Below, piece by piece: positions 31,906 to 38,565 of a stretch of 38,565 nucleotides of DNA (positions are counted from its first letter, which is position 1; every line of letters begins with the position of its first letter). Source of the stretch: Pseudomonas akapageensis (lineage in GTDB: Bacteria > Pseudomonadota > Gammaproteobacteria > Pseudomonadales > Pseudomonadaceae); contig NZ_VXCP01000012.1 in the NCBI RefSeq assembly GCF_011355085.1, positions 1-38,565 on the forward strand, written 5' to 3'. Under the pieces are notes generated by a model. It had not been told where the DNA came from. It saw only the letters and a list, made by a program, of their open reading frames with translations, and did not search any database. The translations under genes and the position numbers were made by a program.

Positions 31906-33648
31906 ATGATGAAAGGTATTCTCCGGGCAACGCTGGCAACGGCCATTGCTTTTGCCTCAATGGAAAGCATGGCGGCAGTTGACCTGCTCTTGCACAACGG
32001 CAAGGTGTTCACCGCCGAGCAGGGCCAGCCACTGCAACAGGCTGTGGCCGTGGACGGTGGCAAGATCGTCAAGGTCGGCAGCGATGCCGAGGTGCTGGCG
32101 CTCAGGGAAGCCGGCACACAAGTGATCGACTTGCAGGGCAAGGTGCTGATGCCCGGCTTCATCGACACCCATAGCCATGCGATCTTCGGTGGGGTGAAAC
32201 TCAAATCCGCCGACCTTGAAACCCGGATGCTGCCCTTCGACGAACTGGAAAAACGTCTGCGCGGCTGGCGCGATGATGGCAAGGCGAGGCACGGCGACAT
32301 ACTCAGTGTCAGTGGCTTCCCCTCGACCTACTGGAGTGAAGTGGCCGAGCTGGAGAAGCGCTTCAACCAGGGCGAATGGGCCGATACGCCGATTGCGTTC
32401 CTCGGCTGGGATTACCACACCGGCTGGGCCAACAAGGCGATGCTCAAGCGTGCCGGCATCGATGCCGAACGCGTCAAGGCGCTCAAGGGCGAAGCCGTCG
32501 CGACCATCGGCCACCATGCCGACAACACCCCCAATGGCTTCGTTGCCGATGCCGGCCTGTCGGCGGTGATGTCCCAGTTGCCACCCGCGAACCTCGACCA
32601 GTTGATCGATGCCGGCAAGGCCGCGCGTGATCTCTATCACAGCCTGGGCGTGACCGCTCTGATGGACCCTGCGGCGAATGCCGCGCCCGGGGATGCGCTG
32701 TTCGACTTCAAGCCTACGGCGCAAACCGTTGGCGTGCTGCCGGCCTACAAGGCGCTGGCGGACAAAGGGGAGCTGCAACTGCGGGTGGCCGCCTTGATGG
32801 TAGCCAACCCCAGGAGCAAGCCTGCCGACCTCGCGGTGCTGGATCAGGTCAGACAGCAGTTCGCAGGCGTCGACAATCTCAGCCTGCCGGGCATCAAGAT
32901 CTTTGCCGATGGCGTCGCCGAGTTCCCTGCACAAACCGCATCCTTGCTCGAACCCTACAAGAACTCCCACAAGGGTGGCGAGCTGCTGATCGACCCGGCC
33001 CATTTCGGTGAACTGGTCAGCGCCGCCGATGCCCGCGGCTGGCTGGTCCATGTGCATGCGATCGGTGACCGTGCGGTGCGCGAGTCGCTCAATGGCATCG
33101 AGCAGGCCCGTCGCGACCGGCAAAGTGGCGTCGTCCATTCGATCACTCATCTGCAGATGGTCAACCCCAAGGAATTCGCCCGCTTCAAACCGCTCGACGT
33201 CATCGCGTCCATGCAGTTGTATTGGGCCTCGGCCGACGAGATGAGTATCGATTTGCTCAAGCCCTATATCAGCGCCATGGAGTTCCAGTACATGTACCCG
33301 GCGCGATCGCTGCTCAAGAACGGCGCGACCATATCCGGCGCCAGCGACTGGCCGGTCTCCACCCCGGACCCATGGAAGGCCATCGGTCAGGCCATCAGCC
33401 GCAAGGGGCCCAAGGGCGTGCTGAACAAGGATGAAGGCATCGACCGGCAGACCATGTTCTACGCCTATACCCGCAACGCCGCCCGGACCATCGGCCTCGA
33501 GAAGCAGATCGGTTCGCTCGCCCCCGGCAAGCAGGCAGACATGATCGTCCTTGATCGAGATGTGTTCAGCGCACCAGAGGAGCAACTGGCCGACACCCAG
33601 GTCCTCAAGACGTACTTCGGTGGTCGCGAAGTCTACAGCCGCCCCTGA
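31906..33648 (+). CDS. Exported metal-dependent amidohydrolase (YtcJ-like)
   Basis: A 580-residue protein with a signal peptide (MKGILRATLATAIAFASMES, cleavage near MAA) and an amidohydrolase-3/YtcJ-like TIM-barrel. Metal-site motifs are H89-S-H91 in GFIDTHSHAIFGG, HVHAIGDRAV, HSITHLQ and SGASDWPVSTPDPW. The C-terminal beta-domain reads GSLAPGKQADMIVLDRD. Such enzymes hydrolyse C-N bonds of N-acyl or cyclic substrates in the periplasm; the substrate is not evident. There are two adjacent ATGs (31906, 31909), with AAGGTGCGGA shortly upstream. It is divergent from a LysR regulator. Confidence 0.9.
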   Translation: MMKGILRATLATAIAFASMESMAAVDLLLHNGKVFTAEQGQPLQQAVAVDGGKIVKVGSDAEVLALREAGTQVIDLQGKVLMPGFIDTHSHAIFGGVKLKSADLETRMLPFDELEKRLRGWRDDGKARHGDILSVSGFPSTYWSEVAELEKRFNQGEWADTPIAFLGWDYHTGWANKAMLKRAGIDAERVKALKGEAVATIGHHADNTPNGFVADAGLSAVMSQLPPANLDQLIDAGKAARDLYHSLGVTALMDPAANAAPGDALFDFKPTAQTVGVLPAYKALADKGELQLRVAALMVANPRSKPADLAVLDQVRQQFAGVDNLSLPGIKIFADGVAEFPAQTASLLEPYKNSHKGGELLIDPAHFGELVSAADARGWLVHVHAIGDRAVRESLNGIEQARRDRQSGVVHSITHLQMVNPKEFARFKPLDVIASMQLYWASADEMSIDLLKPYISAMEFQYMYPARSLLKNGATISGASDWPVSTPDPWKAIGQAISRKGPKGVLNKDEGIDRQTMFYAYTRNAARTIGLEKQIGSLAPGKQADMIVLDRDVFSAPEEQLADTQVLKTYFGGREVYSRP

Positions 33649-33703
33649 TTGCCCGGCGTTCGCCCGCCCTGTGGCGCCTGCCAGCAAGGGAAGGGTGTCC
33701 TGC

Positions 33704-34441
33704 TCAGATCTGTGCCAGGCCACCATCGACGAACAGCTCGGCGCCGTTGACGAAGCTGCTGGCGTCGGTGGCGAGGAACAGCGCCGCGCGGCCGATCTCT
33801 TCGGGTTCGCCGACGCGCCCGAGGGGGATGGCTTGGGCGAATCCGTCCAGCAATGTCTCGTCGTTCCCCACCAGTCCGACCAGGGCTGGCGTGCGCACGG
33901 GGCCTGGGCTCAGCACGTTGACCCGTACCTGGCGGCCCTTGAGGTCCTGCACCCAGCTGCGGGCGAAGTTGCGTACCGCCGCCTTGGTGGCACTGTAGAC
34001 GCTGAGCGCTTCGCCTCCCGTGACGGAGGTGGCCGAGCCGGTCAGGATCACCGAGGCGCCCGGTACCAGAAGCGGCAGACCCAGCTGAACGCTGAACAGC
34101 ACACTCTTCACGTTATTGGTGAAAGTGCGCTCATAGTGTTCTTCGCTGATCTCACCGAGGCGCGCGAGTTCGACACCCCCGGCGTTGGCCACGAGAACGT
34201 CCAGCCGGCCGTGTCTATGGCGGATCGTCTCGAACAGGGCCTCCAGTTCGACGACACGGGAGACGTCGGTGCGTACGCCTATGGCGTTCTCGCCGATCTC
34301 GCGAACCGTGTCGTCAAGCACCTCCTGGCGACGACCTGTGATGTAGACCGTGGCGCCTTCGTTGGCGAACTGCCTGGCGATGGCCTTGCCGATGCCGGAG
34401 CTGCCGCCAGTAACCAGGGCGATCTTGTGATTGAGTTGCAT
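33704..34441 (-). CDS. Short-chain dehydrogenase/reductase
   Basis: A 245-residue classical SDR. The cofactor motif is TGGSSGIG (11-18), NAGG is at 86-89, the catalytic S is in LTGSATSV, and Y149-x3-K153 is in VYSATKAAV. RTDVSRV follows the second strand. The R after TG (YITGRRQE) suggests NADP(H). The C-terminus VNGAELFVDGG is typical. The substrate is unknown. It is divergent from a TetR regulator with a perfect 22-bp palindrome between them, so it is very likely the repressed target, perhaps part of a response to a reactive carbonyl or xenobiotic. The last inference is by analogy only. Confidence 0.92.
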   Translation of the reverse strand: MQLNHKIALVTGGSSGIGKAIARQFANEGATVYITGRRQEVLDDTVREIGENAIGVRTDVSRVVELEALFETIRHRHGRLDVLVANAGGVELARLGEISEEHYERTFTNNVKSVLFSVQLGLPLLVPGASVILTGSATSVTGGEALSVYSATKAAVRNFARSWVQDLKGRQVRVNVLSPGPVRTPALVGLVGNDETLLDGFAQAIPLGRVGEPEEIGRAALFLATDASSFVNGAELFVDGGLAQI

Positions 34442-34485
34442 GTGAGGGTCCTCTGCAGAAATGGATGTGTCAGTGCTGGAATGAT

Positions 34486-34507
34486 TTAACTAATGATCAT
34501 TAGTTAA
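34486..34507. promoter_or_regulatory. Perfect 22-bp palindrome, probable operator of the TetR/SDR pair
   Basis: The half-site ttaactaatga is followed directly by its reverse complement, giving a perfect 22-bp palindrome. It lies 44 bp before the SDR start and 59 bp before the TetR ATG at 34567. It is very AT-rich in a GC-rich setting. It should be the site where the TetR protein represses both genes. Confidence 0.8.
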
Positions 34508-34566
34508 TGTGGCGGCACCCTAACGCCGCTTGATCTGCCTTGTCAATGAATTTACTATTGATCGTT

Positions 34567-35190
34567 ATGAAAATAGCTGAACGCAGGCCGCGAGGCCGAC
34601 CCCGCACCTTCGACACAGAGCGCGTTCTGGAACAGGCCATGAACTTGTTCTGGCTGAACGGCTACGCCACTACCTCCATCAGCCAATTGGTGGAGGCTAC
34701 CGGCGTGACCGCGACCAGCCTGTATGCAATCTACGGGGATAAGGAAGGACTGTTCCGGGCTGCCGTGGAGCATTACTGGGCGGGTCGGGCGCAGTACGTG
34801 GAACAGCTTTGCCAGCAGTCGACCACTGCCCGTGAAGCTGTGCACGCAGTGCTCGCCGCCGCCGCCGAAGGCATGCTCGACGAAGCCCATCCGCCAGGCT
34901 GCATGCTGGCGTTATCCACGCTCAATTGCCCGGCCGAGGCTGCTCACTTGCATGAGTTCGTGCTGGGTTTTCGCCGCCTGTGGGAGCGCAATCTCGCAGA
35001 ACGGATCCAGCGTGGCGTGGAGGAGGGCGATGTGCCGCGAGGCGTCGATGTCGCCGTCATGGTCGACCTGGTTTCAACGGTCATCTATGGCATGTCCATT
35101 CGCGCTCGCGATGGCACCACCAGCGAATCGCTGAGGGGTGTTGCAGATGCGTTGATGGCCGCCTGGCCGGGCTCGGTCGACTGCAATTGA
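34567..35190 (+). CDS. TetR/AcrR family transcriptional regulator
   Basis: A 207-residue regulator whose N-terminus RRPRGRPRTFDTERVLEQAM and HTH TSISQLVEATGVTATSLYAIY are of the AcrR/NemR-like TetR type. The conserved LFRAAVEHYW follows. The effector domain includes AHPPGCMLALSTLNCPAEAA, common in regulators of SDR and oxidoreductase genes; the cysteines there could sense electrophiles, which is a guess. The start is ATG 34567 or 34546; neither has a clear Shine-Dalgarno. It is divergent from the SDR with the 22-bp palindrome in between. Confidence 0.87.
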   Translation: MKIAERRPRGRPRTFDTERVLEQAMNLFWLNGYATTSISQLVEATGVTATSLYAIYGDKEGLFRAAVEHYWAGRAQYVEQLCQQSTTAREAVHAVLAAAAEGMLDEAHPPGCMLALSTLNCPAEAAHLHEFVLGFRRLWERNLAERIQRGVEEGDVPRGVDVAVMVDLVSTVIYGMSIRARDGTTSESLRGVADALMAAWPGSVDCN

Positions 35191-35263
35191 CCCGAAATTG
35201 GCACTTGCTCGGTAACGGGCAAGACGGTATCTACGCCGACCCAGTTGAGTCGGAATTTACCTC

Positions 35264-35374
35264 CTCGTTCCCGCGCTCTGCGTGGGAATGCATCCAGAGA
35301 CGCTCTGCGTCGCGCTCGCGCAGGTCGACGCAGAGCGTCTGGCACGGCATTCCCACGCAGAGCGTGGGAACGAG
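35264..35374. repeat. REP/BIME-like element, copy 2
   Basis: Outer arms ctcgttcccgcgctctgcgt... and its inverted partner ending gcgtgggaacgag enclose inner arms agacgctctgcgtcg and gacgcagagcgtct. Same architecture and length (111 bp) as 29997-30107. It lies between the convergent TetR and glycine-zipper genes. Nothing else is seen in the 221-bp gap 35191-35411. Confidence 0.88.
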
Positions 35375-35411
35375 ATAAATGTTGCCGAACATGACCAATG
35401 GCATTCAGGGC

Positions 35412-35849
35412 TCAGGGCGTTACCTGATAGCCATGTTGCTGCATGCAAGTGCTGTAGGCGGAGGAGGCCTGCTCCGTACTGCGTCGATCCTGGCGACGAT
35501 CCTGGCGCTGACGGGAGCCACCCACGACCGCCCCGGCCACAGCCGCATCCTTCGCCTGGTTCTGCCGGTACTCTTGCTTTACCTCGTCGTCGGCCCGGTT
35601 ATAGACCTCATGCTGCTGTCCGCGAGCACCGGCTACGGCCGCACCCGCTACCGCGCCGGTTGCGGCACCACGGGCGCGGCCACCTGTCTGCGGGCTGCTC
35701 GTGCTCGTGCCACCGGACTGGGCCTGGCATGTACTGATGTCTTTCTGGACGGTTTCGGGAGATTGCCCCTTGAGCGGCGTTACTGTCTCGGCAGTGGCGC
35801 AAAGGCAAAACAGGAACGCGGTTGAACAGGCGAACATGGACGTTTTCAT
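35412..35849 (-). CDS. Exported small protein with a glycine-zipper segment
   Basis: A 145-residue protein with a signal peptide (MKTSMFACSTAFLFCLCATA), then a polar stretch, a glycine/alanine-rich zipper-like segment (RARGAATGAVAGAAVAGARG, ~69-88), a charged coiled region (DDEVKQEYRQNQAKDAAVAG, RQRQDRRQDRR) and a C-terminus with STCMQQHGYQV. Cysteines in STCQAQ and STCMQQ could pair. Such YMGG/glycine-zipper envelope proteins are common in Pseudomonas and of unknown role. I chose ATG 35849 (GGAG 5 nt upstream), because the open frame before it lacks a signal sequence. Confidence 0.8.
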   Translation of the reverse strand: MKTSMFACSTAFLFCLCATAETVTPLKGQSPETVQKDISTCQAQSGGTSTSSPQTGGRARGAATGAVAGAAVAGARGQQHEVYNRADDEVKQEYRQNQAKDAAVAGAVVGGSRQRQDRRQDRRSTEQASSAYSTCMQQHGYQVTP

Positions 35850-36005
35850 AAAAACTCCATTGTTATTCGGGGTGCCCTGGACCTTGCAGTTTAGCATTGG
35901 TACCGCGGTTGAAAATTCACACACGCTCATGGCGACAAGATTGCCTCAAACTACACTCTAATCGGGCTGGAGCAGACCGCCCATGAATCTGGCGAGGGCG
36001 GATGC

Positions 36006-36668
36006 ATGCAAGGCGATGCAGAAGAAAAACGGACACCTGTACTCGATCCGATCGACCGTGTCATGGAAGTGATCTTCGGCCTGCTCATGGCGATGACCTT
36101 CACCGGGACGATCAGCGTGGCAACCGCTGGTCAGGAGGAGGAACGCACGATGTTGATTGCTGCACTCGGTTGCAACCTCGCCTGGGGGCTCGCCGACGCG
36201 GTGATCTATCTATTGCGCACGCGGATCGAACGCACGCGCAACCGCACACTTTTCGCTCATTTGCGCGGGGGGGCGGACGCGGTCACTGGGCAGGCGCTCG
36301 TGGCTGACGCGTTACCGCCGCGAATTGCGACGGCGGTCGGAACCGAGGGGTTGGAATGGCTGCGCCGCCGGCTGGTCGAATCCCCGGACTCGACGGTTCA
36401 ACCGCGCTTGACCTGGGATGATTTCAAGGGCGCACTCGGCGTTTTCCTGTTGGTCGTGCTCGCGACATTCCCGCCCGTGGTGCCGTTTCTGTTGCTAGAG
36501 CAGATGGGGCCCGCAGTACGCTTGTCCAATTTTGTCGGAATCGCGGTGCTATTCATCGCCGGCTGGATTCTAGCGCGATACGCTGGCGTGAAGCCGTGGC
36601 TTGGTGGGCTTGCGTTCGCAGTCATAGGCACGTTGTTGATCCTTGCGATCATAGCGCTTGGCGGGTGA
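36006..36668 (+). CDS. VIT1/CCC1-like integral membrane protein
   Basis: A 220-residue membrane protein. The N-terminal PIDRVMEVIFGLLMAMTFTG (~15-34) and LIAALGCNLAWGLADAVIYL (~50-69) recall the first helices of the VIT1/CCC1 iron/manganese transporter family, and three further helices lie at about 142-218. The middle is a charged cytoplasmic stretch. Transport of Fe or Mn is only a family-level guess. Codon choice (many cgcg, gcg and ttg codons) looks a little different from the neighbours, which may mean recent transfer. It lies alone between the glycine-zipper gene (divergent) and the Mut7-C gene (convergent). Confidence 0.7.
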   Translation: MQGDAEEKRTPVLDPIDRVMEVIFGLLMAMTFTGTISVATAGQEEERTMLIAALGCNLAWGLADAVIYLLRTRIERTRNRTLFAHLRGGADAVTGQALVADALPPRIATAVGTEGLEWLRRRLVESPDSTVQPRLTWDDFKGALGVFLLVVLATFPPVVPFLLLEQMGPAVRLSNFVGIAVLFIAGWILARYAGVKPWLGGLAFAVIGTLLILAIIALGG

Positions 36669-36697
36669 TCACAACGCAGCCGGCCCGATACGCCCGG

Positions 36698-37438
36698 CTA
36701 TCGGTCCAGCAAAGGTGCGAGCAGCGCACACATGCCGCGCCAGTGTGAACCCTCCCAGTAAATCCGTTGGCAGGCGTCGCAGCGCAGGAAGTGCGAATAG
36801 AGGACGCCAACCCGTGGCGGCACCTGCGGCCGGGCCAGTTCCGGGCTGATCTCGTGCAGCGGCAGGTTGCAATGCAGGCACAGGCTGAAGGGCCGCGCGC
36901 TACGCGCAAGGTCCAGGCGTTCGTACAATTCGCGCAGCTGCAGCGACGGTTTCAGGGCATGCACGTAACAGCCGTGGCTGATGATCCGCCGCTTGAGCAG
37001 TTCGCGGTCGCGGGTCAGCACGATGCGTCCTTGCTGCGCAGCGATCTCGGCGATCTCGCTATCCTCGAAGCCATTGTCGTAGAGGGTATCGAAGCCGCTC
37101 ATGCGCAGCAGGCTGGCCAGTCCGCCAAGGTGCGCATCAGCGACGAAGCGCAGCACCCGCAGCGGTTGCGTCCGGACCTTGAGCAGCGGGCTGATGTCCA
37201 GCGCTTCGAACTTGGGATACACCGCCAGCCGGTCACCGTCGAAGATCACCCGCTCGAAGCCCACCGACTCGCCGTTGAGCAGCACCAGCTCGACCTCGGT
37301 GTGCGGTATCCCGAGCGCCTCGATCATGTGCTTGACCGTTGCCCCTTGTGCGCACTCGCAGGTAAAGGACTGCCGCCGCCGTTCGGCCGGCAGAAAATCG
37401 TTGAGCTCCTCGTAGAAGCGGAAGGTTGCACGAGTCAT
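36698..37438 (-). CDS. Mut7-C RNase-domain protein with N-terminal ubiquitin-like domain
   Basis: A 246-residue protein. Residues 1-85 form a ubiquitin/ThiS-like fold (ATFRFYEELNDFLP, VELVLLNGESVGFERVIFDG, RLAVYPKFEAL; Ub-Mut7C type). The Mut7-C domain, a PIN-like nuclease fold, follows: RFVADAHLGGLASLLRMSGF (D101), EDSEIAEIAA (D126) and VLTRDRELLKRR (D144). A zinc ribbon with C187-xx-C190 and C220-xx-C223 ends the protein. An RNase role is predicted for the family but not shown. Length is normal for this architecture. Confidence 0.88.
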   Translation of the reverse strand: MTRATFRFYEELNDFLPAERRRQSFTCECAQGATVKHMIEALGIPHTEVELVLLNGESVGFERVIFDGDRLAVYPKFEALDISPLLKVRTQPLRVLRFVADAHLGGLASLLRMSGFDTLYDNGFEDSEIAEIAAQQGRIVLTRDRELLKRRIISHGCYVHALKPSLQLRELYERLDLARSARPFSLCLHCNLPLHEISPELARPQVPPRVGVLYSHFLRCDACQRIYWEGSHWRGMCALLAPLLDR

Positions 37439-37497
37439 GCTGAACAGTATGGCAGGGCTGCCGGATAAGAGAGGACTCGATAATCCAGGAGCGCTCG

Positions 37498-38172
37498 CTA
37501 AAGGCCCAGCCTGTGCTTGAGTTCGGCCTCGCTCATGACGCCGCTGAGCGGACCGCCCGGCAAACCTTCATTGGCTCGCGCCAGCGGGACGAGCACCGGT
37601 ATGAATCCGGCGTCGCGCACCAGCCGCGCACCCAGGTCCCGGGCCTGGGTGTCGTCGGCGAAAGTGGGGATCGCCTTGCCTTGGCCGGACTGGTCTTTCA
37701 TCGATGCGTAGCCTATGGCGTTGAACGCCCGCACCAGGTGTATCCCGGGCAGATACTGCTGATCCGCCAGGGCGACCCCCATATTCAGCGCCTTGAGCCC
37801 GACTTCTCCGTCACGCCCGCTGATCGGGTTGCTGGTGCTGAACACCACCTTGCCATCGAGCTTGCCCTTCAGTTGTTCGGACAGCACCGGCATGGCACCG
37901 TAGGGAACGCTCAGCACGATCACATCGCCCCACGCCGCGGCATCGCTGACCGAGCCCGCCTGGGCGTTGGGGCCGGCGGCCTTGACCAGGTCCGTCAGCG
38001 CCTCGGGATGGCGCGACGAAAACATCACCGAGTGCCCAGCCTTTACCCATAGCGTGCCAAGCGTACCACCGACCTTGCCGGCACCGATCACGCTGATCTT
38101 GAGGGGGTCTGCCATAGCCTGGCTGGTGCACAGGACCAGGCCGGCGAACATCAGAAAGAGCGTTCTGAACAT
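37498..38172 (-). CDS. NADPH-dependent F420 reductase-like Rossmann protein with a signal peptide
   Basis: A 224-residue protein. The dinucleotide-binding fold starts at KISVIGAGKVGGTLG, with the second-strand SSRHPEAL suggesting an NADP-type pocket, and DVIVLSVPYGAMPVL and STSNPISGRDGE downstream. This is the F420-oxidoreductase/NADP-binding family, which in Pseudomonas more often has unknown partners than F420. A clear signal peptide precedes it (MFRTLFLMFAGLVLCTSQAMA). ATG 38172 has AGGAG 8 nt upstream; ATG 38211 is less likely. The bulk beyond it (38173-38335) holds no gene. Confidence 0.83.
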   Translation of the reverse strand: MFRTLFLMFAGLVLCTSQAMADPLKISVIGAGKVGGTLGTLWVKAGHSVMFSSRHPEALTDLVKAAGPNAQAGSVSDAAAWGDVIVLSVPYGAMPVLSEQLKGKLDGKVVFSTSNPISGRDGEVGLKALNMGVALADQQYLPGIHLVRAFNAIGYASMKDQSGQGKAIPTFADDTQARDLGARLVRDAGFIPVLVPLARANEGLPGGPLSGVMSEAELKHRLGL

Positions 38173-38335
38173 GCGCTGCGCTCCTGGGTTGCAATGCGGT
38201 CGTTTAATCACCGTAGTAGAGCCAGGACATAAACGAAAGGTGGATACGGTTGCAGCGGAGCTATCAGGTTATCCCAACAGACCGCTATCGACCCAACACG
38301 GACGTTCACGGATTCGCGGCTGGCGCGGATCCCTA

Positions 38336-38441
38336 TAGCCGCTGCCGCCAGGCTGCGCTGGAGTCCCGTAGGGGCTCCTCCGGCGGACTTGTGATCTTGC
38401 GCCCGCTAACGAGCGTGAGCGCAGCCTGGCGGCAGCGGCTA
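38336..38441. repeat. REP pair
   Basis: tagccgctgccgccaggctg... (38336-38359) and its inverted copy (38418-38441) face each other; this is the same family as 9905-10008 with one extra C in each arm. An inner ggagtcccgtaggggctcc dyad is also present, as in the other element. Confidence 0.88.
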
Positions 38442-38471
38442 TGCCGACCGTGTTGCCGGCCCGTACAACTC

Positions 38472-38565
38472 CTCATTCCCACGCTCCGCGTGGGAATGCA
38501 TACAGAGACGCGCCGCAAAGCGCTCTTGAAGGTCGACGCAGAGCGTCTGGCACGGCATTCCCACG
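38472..38565. repeat. REP/BIME-like element, copy 3, cut by the window end
   Basis: ctcattcccacgctccgcgt... with an inner gacgcagagcgtct arm and the start of the right outer arm (cattcccacg), which runs off the window. Same type as 29997-30107 and 35264-35374. It follows the REP pair 38336-38441 by 30 bp. Confidence 0.85.

Noticed and set aside
31957..33726. Long open frame (589 codons) on the minus strand opposite the amidohydrolase gene
   Set aside because: The plus-strand frame has a signal peptide and all metal-site motifs; the opposite frame has no recognisable domain and is a by-product of GC-rich codon use.
29997..38565. Repeated palindromes as a CRISPR array
   Set aside because: The repeats are dispersed inverted pairs with differing spacing, not direct repeats with regular spacers.

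Overview
The window looks like chromosomal DNA of a Pseudomonas of the P. fluorescens/P. putida type. The coding DNA is GC-rich. The REP palindromes are of the kinds usual in that genus (arms such as gtgggagcgggcttgcccgc and agccgctgccgcaggctgcg). The gene set is typical of a Pseudomonas accessory or metabolic region: several LysR/TetR regulators each facing one enzyme or exporter, polyamine catabolism, AzlCD and LysE exporters, and ergothioneine synthesis. I see no tRNA, rRNA, transposase, integrase, phage gene or CRISPR array.

Layout. 1-7.7 kb: a broken Lrp/AsnC tail at the left edge; a DUF2252 protein; a REP pair; a small heme-copper-oxidase-like membrane protein divergent from a TetR regulator with an 18-bp palindrome between them; a frameshifted LysR gene divergent from azlCD; a LysE-type exporter; and an exported pentaheme cytochrome c. 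7.9-10 kb: a LysR gene divergent from aguB (N-carbamoylputrescine amidase). 10-13 kb: GFA-family and VOC-family proteins, then a LysR gene divergent from an EamA exporter. 13-20.2 kb: a large exported arylsulfatase and a four-gene, fully overlapping MacAB-type ABC efflux operon. 20.4-24.4 kb: a RibD/DHFR-like protein, an exported isochorismatase-fold hydrolase divergent from a GlxA-type AraC regulator, and an exported DNA/RNA nuclease. 24.4-27.4 kb: aguA (agmatine deiminase), a PotF/SpuD-like polyamine-binding protein, and a wrecked Tat-exported agmatine deiminase paralogue. 27.8-30 kb: one gene fusing EgtB and EgtD (ergothioneine). 30-38.5 kb: a cupin protein, a LysR gene divergent from an exported amidohydrolase, an SDR divergent from a TetR regulator with a 22-bp palindrome, a glycine-zipper protein, a VIT1/CCC1-like membrane protein, a Mut7-C RNase-like protein, an exported Rossmann-fold protein and REP elements.

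How the genes work together. The clearest pathway is agmatine to N-carbamoylputrescine (AguA) to putrescine (AguB), with a periplasmic polyamine-binding protein in the AguA operon. aguA and aguB lie about 14.6 kb apart, but a homologous block of about 180 bp covers both promoters, both start codons and the first 9-10 codons. At the aguA copy the block also keeps a decayed start of the LysR gene that faces aguB. Both genes were therefore probably placed under the same LysR-type control by duplication of a divergent promoter.

The other strong structural find is the third gene of the aguA operon. Its middle 258 bp (26857-27114) are inverted and about 147 codons are missing; turning the segment back over restores one reading frame across both joints. 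The EgtB-EgtD fusion, with domains in the opposite order to fungal Egt1, is the third item of note.
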